Positions 1 to 7,296 of a stretch of DNA of 21,244 nucleotides are shown here, piece by piece (within the stretch, counting starts at the first letter, position 1; each line of letters starts with the position of its first letter). Both the position numbers and the translations under genes were made by a program. The notes beneath the pieces were generated by a model. The model was given only the letters and a program-made list of their open reading frames with translations. It did no database searches and was not told where the DNA came from. Source of the DNA: a virus; IMG/VR virus record IMGVR_UViG_3300030106_000681, positions 1 to 21,244 of that record, one strand, 5' to 3'.

Positions 1-205
1 TAGAACCAATGATATATCCAACAATTTCGCCTCTTTGTTCAGCTATGAACATTTGGTAATTGGAGTGTATCATTATTTCTCTTAATTGTTGTTTTACCCT
101 ACGCTTATCAACGCTGTCATGACCATCCATTCCTGCGTCTTTACAATGTACCAATGTAAGATTAGCAATAGCGTCCAAATCCGTTGTACTAGGTGCTCTT
201 ATCAT
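1..205 (-). CDS. GNAT-family N-acetyltransferase, N-terminal part (cut by window edge)
   Basis: The first 68 residues are in the window and the reading frame runs off the left edge. The N-terminus MIRAPSTTDLDAIANLT followed by a helix and then FIAEQRGEIVGYIIGS has the layout of a GNAT acetyltransferase: helix 1-2 region, strands beta2-beta3, and a G-E-I-V-G-Y-I beta hairpin before the acetyl-CoA loop, which would lie outside the window. GNAT enzymes move an acetyl group from acetyl-CoA to an amine; the substrate cannot be read here. The ATG overlaps the stop of the preceding tail gene (TAATG), so it is probably translated with it. Its place inside the tail operon suggests modification of a virion or host-surface component, which is inference. 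The fold call rests on the N-terminal half only. Confidence 0.7.
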   Translation of the reverse strand, partial: MIRAPSTTDLDAIANLTLVHCKDAGMDGHDSVDKRRVKQQLREIMIHSNYQMFIAEQRGEIVGYIIGS

Positions 206-783
206 TATTTCTTACCCCATTTAATGTCCAATAAACTATCATGGCTGTATTCCATACCAAAGTCCGTAGCAAATTCTCTTTGGAAACTTACTAGGTTGGT
301 ACGTCTACCATTCTTTCTATCAAAGTTAGCAAATTGGCTTGTTACTTCCAATGTTAATGTTGCTGTGTCGTCTGTGTCTGCTATTCTATATCCAGCTATT
401 TTGCCCTTGAATATTGTTATTGCTTGGTCGCCAGCACTATCACCTATAAGCGTTTCTGTTTCTGGATTTAGAAACACCCTTCTAATAGTTACGTTTTGGT
501 TTATTTGGTTTGACTTGGCAAGTGTTTGTACCGTGGTTAGGTCCAAGGCACTTAAAACAATATTAATACTTGTTATTTGTAAGTCCGCCGTCTCTTGGGT
601 TTCTGAGATGCCCAAAAAATTGCCTTGTGCTGAATAGGCTTGGCTGTTGTAGGTAACATCATAAGGTCCATCTGTAAAAAATAAATCAGTTGCGCCATTA
701 ACTCCAATATCAACTAATGTAAAGCTAATAAGTTCATCGCCAGCTAAATGACTGTTTTGTACGGAACTAAATTCTCTCGTCAT
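205..783 (-). CDS. Tail hub / distal tail assembly protein (DUF2163/gpL-like)
   Basis: The 192-residue protein has the pattern seen in phage tail-hub proteins that follow the tape measure. A YxVTYNSQAY-type segment near residue 41 is followed by LGISETQETADLQI, a region ending in IFKGKIAGYRI, and a C-terminal FDRKNGRRTNLVSFQREF box with DIKWGKK at the very end. In related phages the GRRTN...DIKWG ending is characteristic of a protein next to the distal tail subunit, probably at the baseplate-like tip. It starts at an ATG behind a GAGG ribosome site with 7-nt spacing, overlapping the previous stop as TAATG. It contains IGDSAGDQ, one of the DSAG motifs shared by virion proteins here. Exact hub position (gpL-like or gpM-like) is uncertain. 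Confidence 0.7.
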   Translation of the reverse strand: MTREFSSVQNSHLAGDELISFTLVDIGVNGATDLFFTDGPYDVTYNSQAYSAQGNFLGISETQETADLQITSINIVLSALDLTTVQTLAKSNQINQNVTIRRVFLNPETETLIGDSAGDQAITIFKGKIAGYRIADTDDTATLTLEVTSQFANFDRKNGRRTNLVSFQREFATDFGMEYSHDSLLDIKWGKK

Positions 784-1442
784 TAGATTGCCTCTATTAC
801 ATCTATTTCATATTCTACAAGTTCATCTGTTCTATAATTAAACTCTTGAACATCTCCATTTAATATCATTCTAAATGGTACGTTTGTTGAAGTAATTGCT
901 TCTTCATCTGTTAGTGATTCTACAAGTCCAGGCTTTATGTTAAGCACGGCGCCGCCTGCTGAATCCGTGTTAATGTCTGTTGATGCCATGTATACTTTTG
1001 TATGGCCAGCAAATCTTACAACATCACCTGCTTTTAACAATACTTGGTCACCTAGTGCCGTTCCTGCTGAGTCTGGTAGTGTTGTAATGTTTATAGTTGT
1101 ATCACCTGCTGAATGTGCCCCATCTACAAACAATCTACCATCTATTATTGATGCTATGCTTTGTCCTGTTGTAATGTCTTTTGCTTGTGATTCACTTACA
1201 ATTGGTATAACAATATCAAACTCATTTAGTCCACCATCTGTTTGTGCTATAAAAGCCTGTATTGGTCTAAATTCTGCTTGTGTCATTGGAGGAAAACGTA
1301 ATGTACCACCAAATATAGTCGTTGAATTTGTTGCTCTAATAATCCTGCCACTTGCGGCTTGTGTGCGTTTTACACTGGTGTTCATTTGAAAATTTACAGA
1401 TTGAAAACCAGGTGTTGTTGGAAATGTACCTATCAATGCCAT
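783..1442 (-). CDS. Distal tail / minor tail protein following the tape measure
   Basis: This 219-residue protein opens with MALIGTFPTTPGFQSVNFQ and contains RFPPMTQAEFRPIQAFI. It then has a beta-rich module with LLKAGDVVRFAGHTKVYM and ends in a VPFRMILNGDVQEF stretch. This is the layout of minor tail proteins common in marine siphophages and myophages, which carry an LKAGDFIKF-type loop and probably sit at the tail tip. It contains two DSAG motifs and one HSAG, at turns where I would expect DGSG-type turns in relatives. Its start overlaps the tape measure stop (TAATG); the ribosome site is weak, so translation is probably coupled. Structural assignment is good, but the exact tip position is not settled. 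Confidence 0.65.
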   Translation of the reverse strand: MALIGTFPTTPGFQSVNFQMNTSVKRTQAASGRIIRATNSTTIFGGTLRFPPMTQAEFRPIQAFIAQTDGGLNEFDIVIPIVSESQAKDITTGQSIASIIDGRLFVDGAHSAGDTTINITTLPDSAGTALGDQVLLKAGDVVRFAGHTKVYMASTDINTDSAGGAVLNIKPGLVESLTDEEAITSTNVPFRMILNGDVQEFNYRTDELVEYEIDVIEAI

Positions 1443-3919
1443 TATACTACACCCATCCTTCCTTGTTGTCTCATTGCGTTGTTAATAATACCAGTAATTG
1501 TTGCCCTTCTTTCTACAAGTAGGTCATCAAAGTCTCTTGCGTCTACAGTATTGATATTAAAGTTTACAGTAACTGGTTGATTGCGTCCTCCTAAGCCATC
1601 AATTGCTTCTGCTACCTCTCTTGGTATAACAGTTGAAGGTTGTCTTGGTACAATAAGCTCAGGACCATCCTCTCCAATCACCGCACTTTGTCCTGCCCTT
1701 AGAGCACCACCTCTTTGTGCTCCTACAGGATTTTGTGATCTAATTGTTGCTACCTGTGCCAAACCACCTGCTACCACAGCCGCCGCCGCAATAAAGTTAA
1801 ATGGCGGTGGATAAGTTGCTAATGCTTTTGTGGCACCTTGGTATGTGTTAATGATTGCTTCTGCTATAGCAAATGCTTTCATTGCCGCAAAAAACTGTTT
1901 GTTTTGTTTTCCTAATGCTTCAAAAAATCTTTTGCCTTGTCCTATACCAAAGTTTACTTTTTCAAGTTCTGACTTTTGTTCAAATTCTGTACGTTCTCTT
2001 ACACGATCTTCTATTTTCTTTTCTTGGCCTTGTTTTTGTAATACAGCAATATCTTCAGCACTTAGGATTTTGCTTTGACCTGTAACCACAGCCCTTACCC
2101 TAGCATCCATAGCCTCTTTTGCTTTTTTAAGTTTTTGATCTTCAATGTCAGCTAATTTGTTTGCCAACTCCAATTCTTGTTCCATGATTGTTTGTGCCAC
2201 ACTTTTGTTTGCGGCGTCTCTCAATTCATTGAACTTTTCTTGGCTGATTAAATTTTTATCCAATGCCTGTTGGAAAATGGCAATGTCAGCATCTGCGGCT
2301 TCTCTAGCAGATTCTTCAATTGTATGTGTAAATGATCTGTAAGTCTCCATAGAAGACTGTAATTTACTTTTCAGTGCGTCTAAGGCATCAGCGTCTTTCT
2401 TTTTCTTTTCTGTGGCAGTTTCAAAAGTTTTGCTTAACTTCTTCATCATGCCTTCATAAACTTCAAGAGTCAATGTGCCTTCATCAAATTTTTGTTGTAC
2501 TATAGCGGCTGTTTCCGCATTCAAGGCATTTTTTTCTACTACGCCATTTATGGAAATTAGTAATGTTTTATATGCCTTTTCTGCTTCAGTAAGGCTTTCT
2601 ACTGTTTTATCGTTGCCCTCAGTTTGTGTGTCTGTTGCCTTTTCTGCGGCCTTACGCAATTCTCTAAGTCTTGCTTCAATGTCTTTTACTTTTTTATCTA
2701 CTTCACCAAACGAAGTTACTACGTGGTCAATTGCTAAACCAATGTCTTGAATAGGATCAGGTACAAAGTCTTCTATGCCTTGTGTAACTTTCTTAAGCAT
2801 TTCATCTGTAACACCAACCTTGTTTAGAAATTTGTCAAATTCATCTGACAACATAGCCGCACCAGCAACGGCAAGTGATGCGCCAAGTATTAATGGATTG
2901 GCCTTTGCCGCCAGTGTAAGCATTTTTACAGCCCTTGTGGCAATTAATATTGACCTTGCTAATGTGCTACCAAAAGCTAAGGCAACGGCTGTTAGACCTG
3001 CTACAATTTTCAATCCAAAGAATATTCCAAATACAGTTATCAATATATCCATGTTTTGAATAACCAATTTTACCGCTTCAACAGTGAATAAGAATGCTTT
3101 TGTAAGTTTTGTACCTATGGACACAACAAATTCGTCATTTTCTGTAATAAGGTTTGTTATTTCTTTTGTAAGGTCACCAAGCGCCATTGAAAAGCCTTGT
3201 TGGGCTAATTTATCTGCGGCAATGTCTAGTGCTATATTGAAGTTTGAAAATGATGTACTTAAATTGTTAAGTCTTGCCTCTGTTGCTCCACCAAACTGTT
3301 CCCTAATGCCTTCACCTAATGCTTCTGTAATCTTTCTGGCACCTTCAGCACTTTTACCAAATTCAGATATTTGGTCTCTGGCAAGTCCTAATTTGTCTCT
3401 AAGGATAGTAAGGACAGGAACACCTCTATCACCTAATCTTTCTAATTCTTCAAGGCCCAAACCACCGCCTACTGTTCTACTAAACAAGTCTGTAATGGCT
3501 TGTAATGATCCTATTTGGTCAGTTGTAACAGCCGCGGCATCTGTAAATGTTGTAAGGAGTTCTTCTGTAGGTTCAATACCTGCTGTTTTTAGTTTAACAA
3601 ATGTATTTGTAAGATCTTCTATGCCAAACTGTGTTTTTGTTGAAAAATTAGATATGAATTCAAATGCTTGGGCGCCTTGGTTAGCACTTCCTGTGACACT
3701 ATTGAGTGTTGTTCGTAAGTCCTCAAAGCGTTGTGATACACTAACAACCCTTCTAATAATACTGGCACCACCAATGGCACCTAAAGCTGTTGCGGCTAGA
3801 CCAGCTACCCTGTTTACGCCAAGAAGACCTTTATTAAGGGCTGTAACCCTTTGTGAAATATTCTTTAGCGACGTAGCTGTCTTATCTAGTACGCGGATTT
3901 CTAATGTTTGCGTTGCCAC
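1442..3919 (-). CDS. Tape measure protein
   Basis: At 825 residues this is the longest gene, placed directly after the tail chaperone pair as expected. The N-terminal third is helical and Ala/Gly rich. A strongly hydrophobic block lies at about residues 275-358, as is usual for tape measures that insert in or cross the host membrane. A long charged coiled-coil region follows. The C-terminus has GGALRAGQSAVIGEDGPELI, a hallmark of phage tape measure proteins. It sets tail length by spanning the tail lumen with chaperone help; at about 1.5 angstroms per residue the tail would be roughly 120 nm (inference). The start is GTG, with AAGGAG 10 nt upstream. The first 38 nt overlap the frameshifted chaperone extension in another frame. 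Confidence 0.95.
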   Translation of the reverse strand: MATQTLEIRVLDKTATSLKNISQRVTALNKGLLGVNRVAGLAATALGAIGGASIIRRVVSVSQRFEDLRTTLNSVTGSANQGAQAFEFISNFSTKTQFGIEDLTNTFVKLKTAGIEPTEELLTTFTDAAAVTTDQIGSLQAITDLFSRTVGGGLGLEELERLGDRGVPVLTILRDKLGLARDQISEFGKSAEGARKITEALGEGIREQFGGATEARLNNLSTSFSNFNIALDIAADKLAQQGFSMALGDLTKEITNLITENDEFVVSIGTKLTKAFLFTVEAVKLVIQNMDILITVFGIFFGLKIVAGLTAVALAFGSTLARSILIATRAVKMLTLAAKANPLILGASLAVAGAAMLSDEFDKFLNKVGVTDEMLKKVTQGIEDFVPDPIQDIGLAIDHVVTSFGEVDKKVKDIEARLRELRKAAEKATDTQTEGNDKTVESLTEAEKAYKTLLISINGVVEKNALNAETAAIVQQKFDEGTLTLEVYEGMMKKLSKTFETATEKKKKDADALDALKSKLQSSMETYRSFTHTIEESAREAADADIAIFQQALDKNLISQEKFNELRDAANKSVAQTIMEQELELANKLADIEDQKLKKAKEAMDARVRAVVTGQSKILSAEDIAVLQKQGQEKKIEDRVRERTEFEQKSELEKVNFGIGQGKRFFEALGKQNKQFFAAMKAFAIAEAIINTYQGATKALATYPPPFNFIAAAAVVAGGLAQVATIRSQNPVGAQRGGALRAGQSAVIGEDGPELIVPRQPSTVIPREVAEAIDGLGGRNQPVTVNFNINTVDARDFDDLLVERRATITGIINNAMRQQGRMGVV

Positions 3920-4073
3920 GATTCATGCTCTCCTTACCTTTATTATGTTGTAGCTTGAACCAAGCATACCAAAGGTTTATTTCCAGGACACTGAGTTGTA
4001 AAACCTTCTCCAAAGGCATCGTAAGCGTTTCAGCTATACGCATTAACAATTGGAGCTCAATGTCCTCCTTTAG
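3882..4073 (-). CDS. Tail assembly chaperone, T-like extension made by -1 frameshift
   Basis: A second reading frame of 63 codons continues from the end of the upstream chaperone gene in the -1 frame. It begins with LKEDIELQLLMRI, contains LSVLEINLWYAWFKLQH and ends NIRNPRTR before a TAA. The aromatic WYAWFK segment after a helix is typical of the T half of lambda gpG/gpGT-type tail chaperones, which recruits the tail tube protein to the G-coated tape measure. It has no ribosome site of its own near the only ATG (4043), so expression is expected as a fusion of about 175 residues. It overlaps the first 38 nt of the tape measure gene. It is easily missed because it is not a free-standing ORF from a normal start. 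Confidence 0.85.
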   Translation of the reverse strand, partial: LKEDIELQLLMRIAETLTMPLEKVLQLSVLEINLWYAWFKLQHNKGKESMNRGNANIRNPRTR

Positions 4074-4408
4074 TTTTTTTCAACGGCCTCATATTCGCTT
4101 ATAGCGCCGTTGAGCTCAGTACAAACTTTTAACAATACCTTAGGATCAGCTTCATTCATTAACGCACTTTTGTCCATTCTTGTAAACATTGGCTTACCAT
4201 CTGGATCTAAAGCCTTTTGTATTAGGCTTTCAACCAATGCTTCAACAGTTTTGCCTGCTTGTTGAAGATTCAATATTCTTGATTCAACAGCAAACGGATA
4301 TGTTGCTTTGTAATAAATGTCTGTTTTCCATTCAGGTACTACTATTTTATTCAAGCCACCAGCCAACTGATCTTGGTAGTGTTGCTTTACGTTTTTCATA
4401 ACGCTCAT
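4070..4408 (-). CDS. Tail assembly chaperone (gpG-like)
   Basis: This 112-residue, largely helical protein sits between the tail tube and tape measure genes, the fixed position of tail assembly chaperones. It has a short beta-like start (IVVPEWKTDIYYKATYPF), then helices with TVEALVESLIQKALDPDGKP. The C-terminus (ISEYEAVEKN) ends on the slippery sequence. Such proteins coat the tape measure and keep it soluble before the tail tube polymerises. The ATG has AAAGGAG with 6-nt spacing and overlaps the previous gene's stop (ATGA). A second ATG, three codons on, is possible but lacks as good a ribosome site. Confidence 0.88.
   Translation of the reverse strand: MSVMKNVKQHYQDQLAGGLNKIVVPEWKTDIYYKATYPFAVESRILNLQQAGKTVEALVESLIQKALDPDGKPMFTRMDKSALMNEADPKVLLKVCTELNGAISEYEAVEKN
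4073..4079 (-). promoter_or_regulatory. -1 ribosomal frameshift slippery site A AAA AAC
   Basis: Read on the minus strand, the chaperone gene ends GTT GAA AAA AAC TAA. The heptamer A AAA AAC is in the exact phase (X XXY YYZ) needed for simultaneous -1 slippage, one codon before the stop. After slipping, the next codon is CTA and the frame stays open for 63 residues of T-like sequence. AGGAGG follows immediately, and a weak 4-bp GGAG/CTCC hairpin can be drawn a few bases downstream. Either may stimulate slippage, but neither is strong evidence. Confidence 0.88.
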
Positions 4409-4698
4409 TTATATCTCCTTTGTGATATCTCCCTAACGGTAGGCCCTAATATACCCCTAGGTGCTTGTTTTGAGTGACCTTTTTCTAAGACGTCAATGTA
4501 GGGCACACGGTTGACAACACGTTTCTCTTGAAACGCACTTTCTAGGCGCCAACCGCGTCTTGCTCGTCCTTTATCAATGGGCGTGTTTTTTACAGCCACG
4601 TCCTTTGTATCTTTGGCCACAAGGTCCATGAGTCTCTGTTTTTCTCGTTCAACAGAGGCCATTACCCTTTTATTGCCTAGAACCCTTATTTGTATCAT
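4405..4698 (-). CDS. HK97 gp10-like tail/neck protein
   Basis: This basic 97-residue protein has a central TPIDKGRARRGWRLE segment, then VVNRVPYIDVLEKGHSKQAP and RGILGPTVREI. A GRxRRGW box followed by V-N-x-V-x-Y-x-x-x-L-E-x-G-x-S-x-Q-A-P is the signature of HK97-gp10-like proteins, which act at the neck or tail-completion stage. It lies downstream of the tail tube gene, whereas gp10-type genes often lie upstream, which is a mild reordering. No good ribosome site is visible before the ATG; the preceding stop is only a few bases away, so coupled translation is likely. Confidence 0.8.
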   Translation of the reverse strand: MIQIRVLGNKRVMASVEREKQRLMDLVAKDTKDVAVKNTPIDKGRARRGWRLESAFQEKRVVNRVPYIDVLEKGHSKQAPRGILGPTVREISQRRYK

Positions 4699-4703
4699 TA
4701 CAA

Positions 4704-5117
4704 TTACGCGGCCGCAATCGTTAATGCTCCAGAACCTTGGAAGTTGACTGTAGCTGTGATAAGATCATCAAAACTTGCTGTTCTTGAAACAGAAGTTACA
4801 ACGACTGAACCACTAAACTTTTGTCCACCACCACTTGGTGCTGTTGTGTGGAATTCAACGGAAATTGCGCCATCGTTTGACGGATCAAAAGCGTTACTTG
4901 CCGCTGTGTGATCACTGTCATAGATTACTTCCATTGATCCAGTGAACTGATGTAGTCCACTCTTGTATGTTCTTGCCGCATCGCCCATGACTGTGTCTTC
5001 AATCACATCTTTTGTGTGTTCCACTGTCCAGGAACGAACTTCAGCAATAGTAGTTAGACCAGCTGTATCTTCGTGTGTGATATCAACTTGGCCTGCTTCA
5101 CCTGTAAATGTTGCCAT
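4704..5117 (-). CDS. Major tail (tube) protein
   Basis: The 137-residue beta-rich protein contains AEVRSWTVEHTKDVIEDTVM, a GDAARTYKSGLHQFTGSMEV stretch, a FSGSVVVTSVSRTASFDDLI region and NFQGSGALTI near the end. This matches the single-domain tube proteins of siphophages related to lambda gpV and TP901-1 MTP, which stack as hexameric rings. Placement before the chaperone and tape measure genes supports it. It has a strong ribosome site, AAGGAGG, ahead of the ATG. It carries DTAG near its N-terminus, a variant of the DSAG motif found in other virion proteins here. Confidence 0.9.
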   Translation of the reverse strand: MATFTGEAGQVDITHEDTAGLTTIAEVRSWTVEHTKDVIEDTVMGDAARTYKSGLHQFTGSMEVIYDSDHTAASNAFDPSNDGAISVEFHTTAPSGGGQKFSGSVVVTSVSRTASFDDLITATVNFQGSGALTIAAA

Positions 5118-5119
5118 GA

Positions 5120-5404
5120 TTATTCCTCCTTGTTGGCAGTTGTATCATCTTCGTCTTCTACTTGTTCTGGTGCGAGGTCTTTAAGTTCCTCGTAATCATT
5201 CCAAGCATAATCCGTAGATGTTTCTGAAGTCACTTGGGCATCCGCAGTAATTTTGTTCTTACTACTTTTGCGGGGTGACTTTTTTTCTGTTGGTTGGTCA
5301 TCAACTATTGTCCAACCTTGCTTCAGAAACCTTTGTACACGATCTTCCTCAACAGGAATGATCATGTTGTTATTATCTAACATTCTTGTATATTTTGTTG
5401 GCAT
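5120..5404 (-). CDS. Small acidic-tailed protein of the head-tail region, function unknown
   Basis: The 94-residue protein has an ordered N-terminal part (MPTKYTRMLDNNNMIIPVEE through FLKQGWTIVDDQ). A lysine/serine-rich linker and a very acidic C-terminal third (DLAPEQVEDEDDTT) follow. Small proteins with such a VEEDRVQRFLKQGW-like segment occur among connector and tail genes of phages, but I cannot name a function. It could be a small neck component or a chaperone. AAAGGAG precedes the ATG, the start overlaps the previous stop, and the tail tube gene starts 2 nt after its own stop, so it belongs to the tail operon. Confidence 0.75.
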   Translation of the reverse strand: MPTKYTRMLDNNNMIIPVEEDRVQRFLKQGWTIVDDQPTEKKSPRKSSKNKITADAQVTSETSTDYAWNDYEELKDLAPEQVEDEDDTTANKEE

Positions 5405-5853
5405 TATGTCGCTCCTTTAGTAAATGAGTAATGTACTTCCGCCACCATGTTAAATTCACCTAATGGTGGTGTTCTGTCCACTACAGTTATTTCAGTGACT
5501 CGCGTCGTTGCCGCACGAGCACTTGTCAAGTCCCTGTCTCTATTTGCGTTGAGCTTTTCTTCAATGCGTTCTATTAGTTCATTACGCTTTTCATCAACGC
5601 TTTGTACATGACCTTGACGTCCGTCTGAACGCACATATCCTCTAATGTTTATTTCTATGATGCCGCGTCTAGCACCACCCATGGCATGATCTTCTCTTGT
5701 TTCATTGCCTGTGGTTACTAATACTGCGGGAAACTGTGTAATTGCTAATTTGTCCACGTCAAATGGTTCACGTGTAACAAACGCTGGTCTAGGTGGAGCC
5801 ATGTCCCCTAAAACTTCTATAATGTTTTGTGTGATTGATTCTCTGTTTGACAT
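5404..5853 (-). CDS. Tail terminator / tail completion-like protein
   Basis: This 149-residue protein has an alpha/beta pattern. An N-terminal helix (SITQNIIEVLGDM) leads to a strand (FPAVLVTTGNE), then GIIEINIRGYVRS. A charged helix follows (EKRNELIERIEEKLNAN), and the final strands end EVHYSF. The order helix, I-E-I-x-I-x-G-Y-V, long helix, V-x-Y is shared by lambda gpU/HK97 gp9-type tail terminators and other small tail-completion proteins. Its position between the head-tail connector and the tail tube gene fits that role. The ribosome site is modest (AGG 11 nt upstream). The family call is by pattern and context, not by a diagnostic motif. Confidence 0.65.
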   Translation of the reverse strand: MSNRESITQNIIEVLGDMAPPRPAFVTREPFDVDKLAITQFPAVLVTTGNETREDHAMGGARRGIIEINIRGYVRSDGRQGHVQSVDEKRNELIERIEEKLNANRDRDLTSARAATTRVTEITVVDRTPPLGEFNMVAEVHYSFTKGAT

Positions 5854-5860
5854 TTACACT

Positions 5861-6313
5861 CTACCTTTTAAGGCGTAGGTAGTGTGTTGCTTCTCTTTCA
5901 ATGTCATCCACTGTACCACTACTGTCCGCATCATATTCCAATCCGTCTCTCAATACTAAATCCATTTCACGTTCATATTCTTTTCTATAGAACTCCATTT
6001 TACGTTCAAACAGATCAGTCTCTGGTTCAAATTTTGCTAATTTTGGATAGATGTGATATCCTAACGCATGATAGGCTGTTGCCCTCGTTAGTTGTGAAGC
6101 AGTATACAGGTCTTCGTCTGGCTCTAGGTTGTTACCAGCTAATTTTTTTATATCGTATACGTTGATTGAATAAGTGGGCCACCAGCGGATCCTAAGATCT
6201 CTAAAAACATCTGATTGTGCTTTTGTGATTTCAGCATCAAAGTCTTGGATGCCGTAGTTTAAAATATCTGGTTCGTAATCTTGTACGTCACTTATCGTTG
6301 CTAATGTTGGCAT
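5861..6313 (-). CDS. Head-tail connector (gp6-like adaptor)
   Basis: The 150-residue, mostly helical acidic protein sits immediately downstream of the capsid gene, the usual place of the gp6/gp15-type adaptor that forms a ring below the portal. It contains DFDAEITKAQSDVFRDLRI, then SQLTRATAYHALGYHIYP and a long charged helix (FERKMEFYRKEYEREMDLVL), which fits the helical connector fold. It begins a new block after a terminator and a GATAAATA motif 47 nt upstream, and has AGGAGG with 9-nt spacing. A DADSSGTVDDIE segment near the C-terminus resembles a calcium-loop-like turn, possibly by chance. Confidence 0.75.
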   Translation of the reverse strand: MPTLATISDVQDYEPDILNYGIQDFDAEITKAQSDVFRDLRIRWWPTYSINVYDIKKLAGNNLEPDEDLYTASQLTRATAYHALGYHIYPKLAKFEPETDLFERKMEFYRKEYEREMDLVLRDGLEYDADSSGTVDDIEREATHYLRLKR

Positions 6314-6360
6314 GAGGTACTTCCTCCTATTATGGTATAAGGTACTGCCCTATCCATGTA

Positions 6361-6368
6361 TATTTATC
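6361..6368 (-). promoter_or_regulatory. T4-late-like promoter motif GATAAATA before the connector-tail block
   Basis: On the minus strand GATAAATA is followed by TACATGG and lies 47 nt before the connector ATG. It sits directly downstream of the capsid terminator, so a fresh start of transcription here makes sense. The octamer differs from the T4 late consensus TATAAATA only at the first base, and the same GATAAATA occurs before two other minus-strand blocks. Promoter function is inferred from sequence and position. Confidence 0.6.
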
Positions 6369-6374
6369 TGTTAC

Positions 6375-6404
6375 AAAAGAATAGGGGGCAAAATCCCCCT
6401 ATTC
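6375..6404 (-). terminator. Rho-independent-type terminator after the capsid gene
   Basis: A perfect 10-bp inverted repeat GAATAGGGGG / CCCCCTATTC with a 6-nt loop lies at 6379-6404, 13 nt after the capsid stop codon. On the minus strand it is followed by TTTTGT. The stem has five G-C pairs, strong for this AT-rich DNA; the T tract is short. It should end or reduce transcripts carrying the highly expressed capsid gene. Confidence 0.85.
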
Positions 6405-6417
6405 AATATCTTTACGA

Positions 6418-7272
6418 TTACTGTTGATCGTCTGCGATTAACTTAACACCATATGTGTCAAATAGTTCTGCTGTACCATAAGCCATTGTACCAACGATTT
6501 CATCAGCTCTTGCTGAAGCATCTCTTTGTGTTTCAATTCTCATGTTACGCTTAACCATGTAACCAAGTGCGTCTTGAGACATAACAGCACCTACACCAGC
6601 ACCAGCTGAATCTGGTGTTGCGTCAGTAACTACTGTTGACTCAAAAATGTCAATACCAGCAAGTCTGCCTACGAAACCGTCTCTTAAAGCGATATTACCA
6701 ATGTCACTTAGGTTGTGTGACATAGTAGCACCTGCGTTAGTTAACACTTTCTTAAGCTGTAATGCTTGGTTTGGTGAAATAACAGCTACGTATGGTCCAG
6801 GAGCCTTGTTATTTTTCAGTGTAGCGGCCGCTTTGAAGAAAGTCTCTGTAGTAATTTCTTCTGCGCCAGAACCTACTGAATTTGAAAAGCCTTGGAATAA
6901 TGTAGCTAGATCTGTGTCCACCTTCACTGCCATTGCGTCACCCATTTGACGTCCAATAGCCGCGGCTACGTCTTCGTTAGCTGACTCTTTTGCCAAGTCA
7001 GTTAATTCAACCATAACACCTACTTCAGCGGCTGTAATAGTCTTTGAAGTTGTGTTAAAAGCTGTGTTTGACATATCAGTACCGTCTGTTAAAGCGGCGG
7101 CTGATAATGATGGATAGATTGGAACCTGTGCTGTTAAGCCTGGTGTTCCAGTCATATCATAGTTTTTGATAAGCGGTCTGATTACTGTTCTCTCTGAAAG
7201 AGTGAATAATGCCGCCTGTACCATATTAGCGTATAGTTCACTTAATACACTTGCGGTTGCTTCGTTTGCCAT
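6418..7272 (-). CDS. Major capsid protein
   Basis: This 284-residue protein follows the scaffold gene and is followed by a strong terminator. It opens with MANEATASVLSELYANMVQA, then VIRPLIKNYDMTGTPGLT and VPIYPSLSAAALTDGTDMSN, features of the N-arm and E-loop region of HK97-fold phage capsids. A long spine-helix region (DAMAVKVDTDLATLFQGFSN) follows. The C-terminal part has VAVISPNQALQLKKVL and MSQDALGYMVKRNMRIETQR, as in the P-domain and A-domain of related marine phage capsids. There is a strong AAAGGAG site. A PDSAGAGVG segment carries the shared DSAG motif. No separate prohead protease is seen beside it, so maturation cleavage is uncertain. Confidence 0.92.
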   Translation of the reverse strand: MANEATASVLSELYANMVQAALFTLSERTVIRPLIKNYDMTGTPGLTAQVPIYPSLSAAALTDGTDMSNTAFNTTSKTITAAEVGVMVELTDLAKESANEDVAAAIGRQMGDAMAVKVDTDLATLFQGFSNSVGSGAEEITTETFFKAAATLKNNKAPGPYVAVISPNQALQLKKVLTNAGATMSHNLSDIGNIALRDGFVGRLAGIDIFESTVVTDATPDSAGAGVGAVMSQDALGYMVKRNMRIETQRDASARADEIVGTMAYGTAELFDTYGVKLIADDQQ

Positions 7273-7296
7273 GTTGTTTCTCCTTTAGTAGCAAAT

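Noticed and set aside
430-441. IGDSAGDQ in the hub protein as a GDSGG/GDSxG serine hydrolase site
   Set aside because: No matching His or Asp catalytic context; the same DSAG appears in unrelated structural proteins, so it is not an active site.
86-637. Plus-strand frame of 183 codons opposite the tail hub and GNAT genes
   Set aside because: It lies across two well-supported minus-strand genes and has no start signals.
3084-3953. Long plus-strand frame (289 codons) opposite the tape measure gene
   Set aside because: Antisense to the tape measure, no ribosome site or promoter, and no recognisable domain.
4708-4715. GCGGCCGC octamer, also near 6824, as a cloning or engineered site
   Set aside because: Both are runs of alanine codons in the tail tube and capsid genes in natural context; there are no vector-like flanks.
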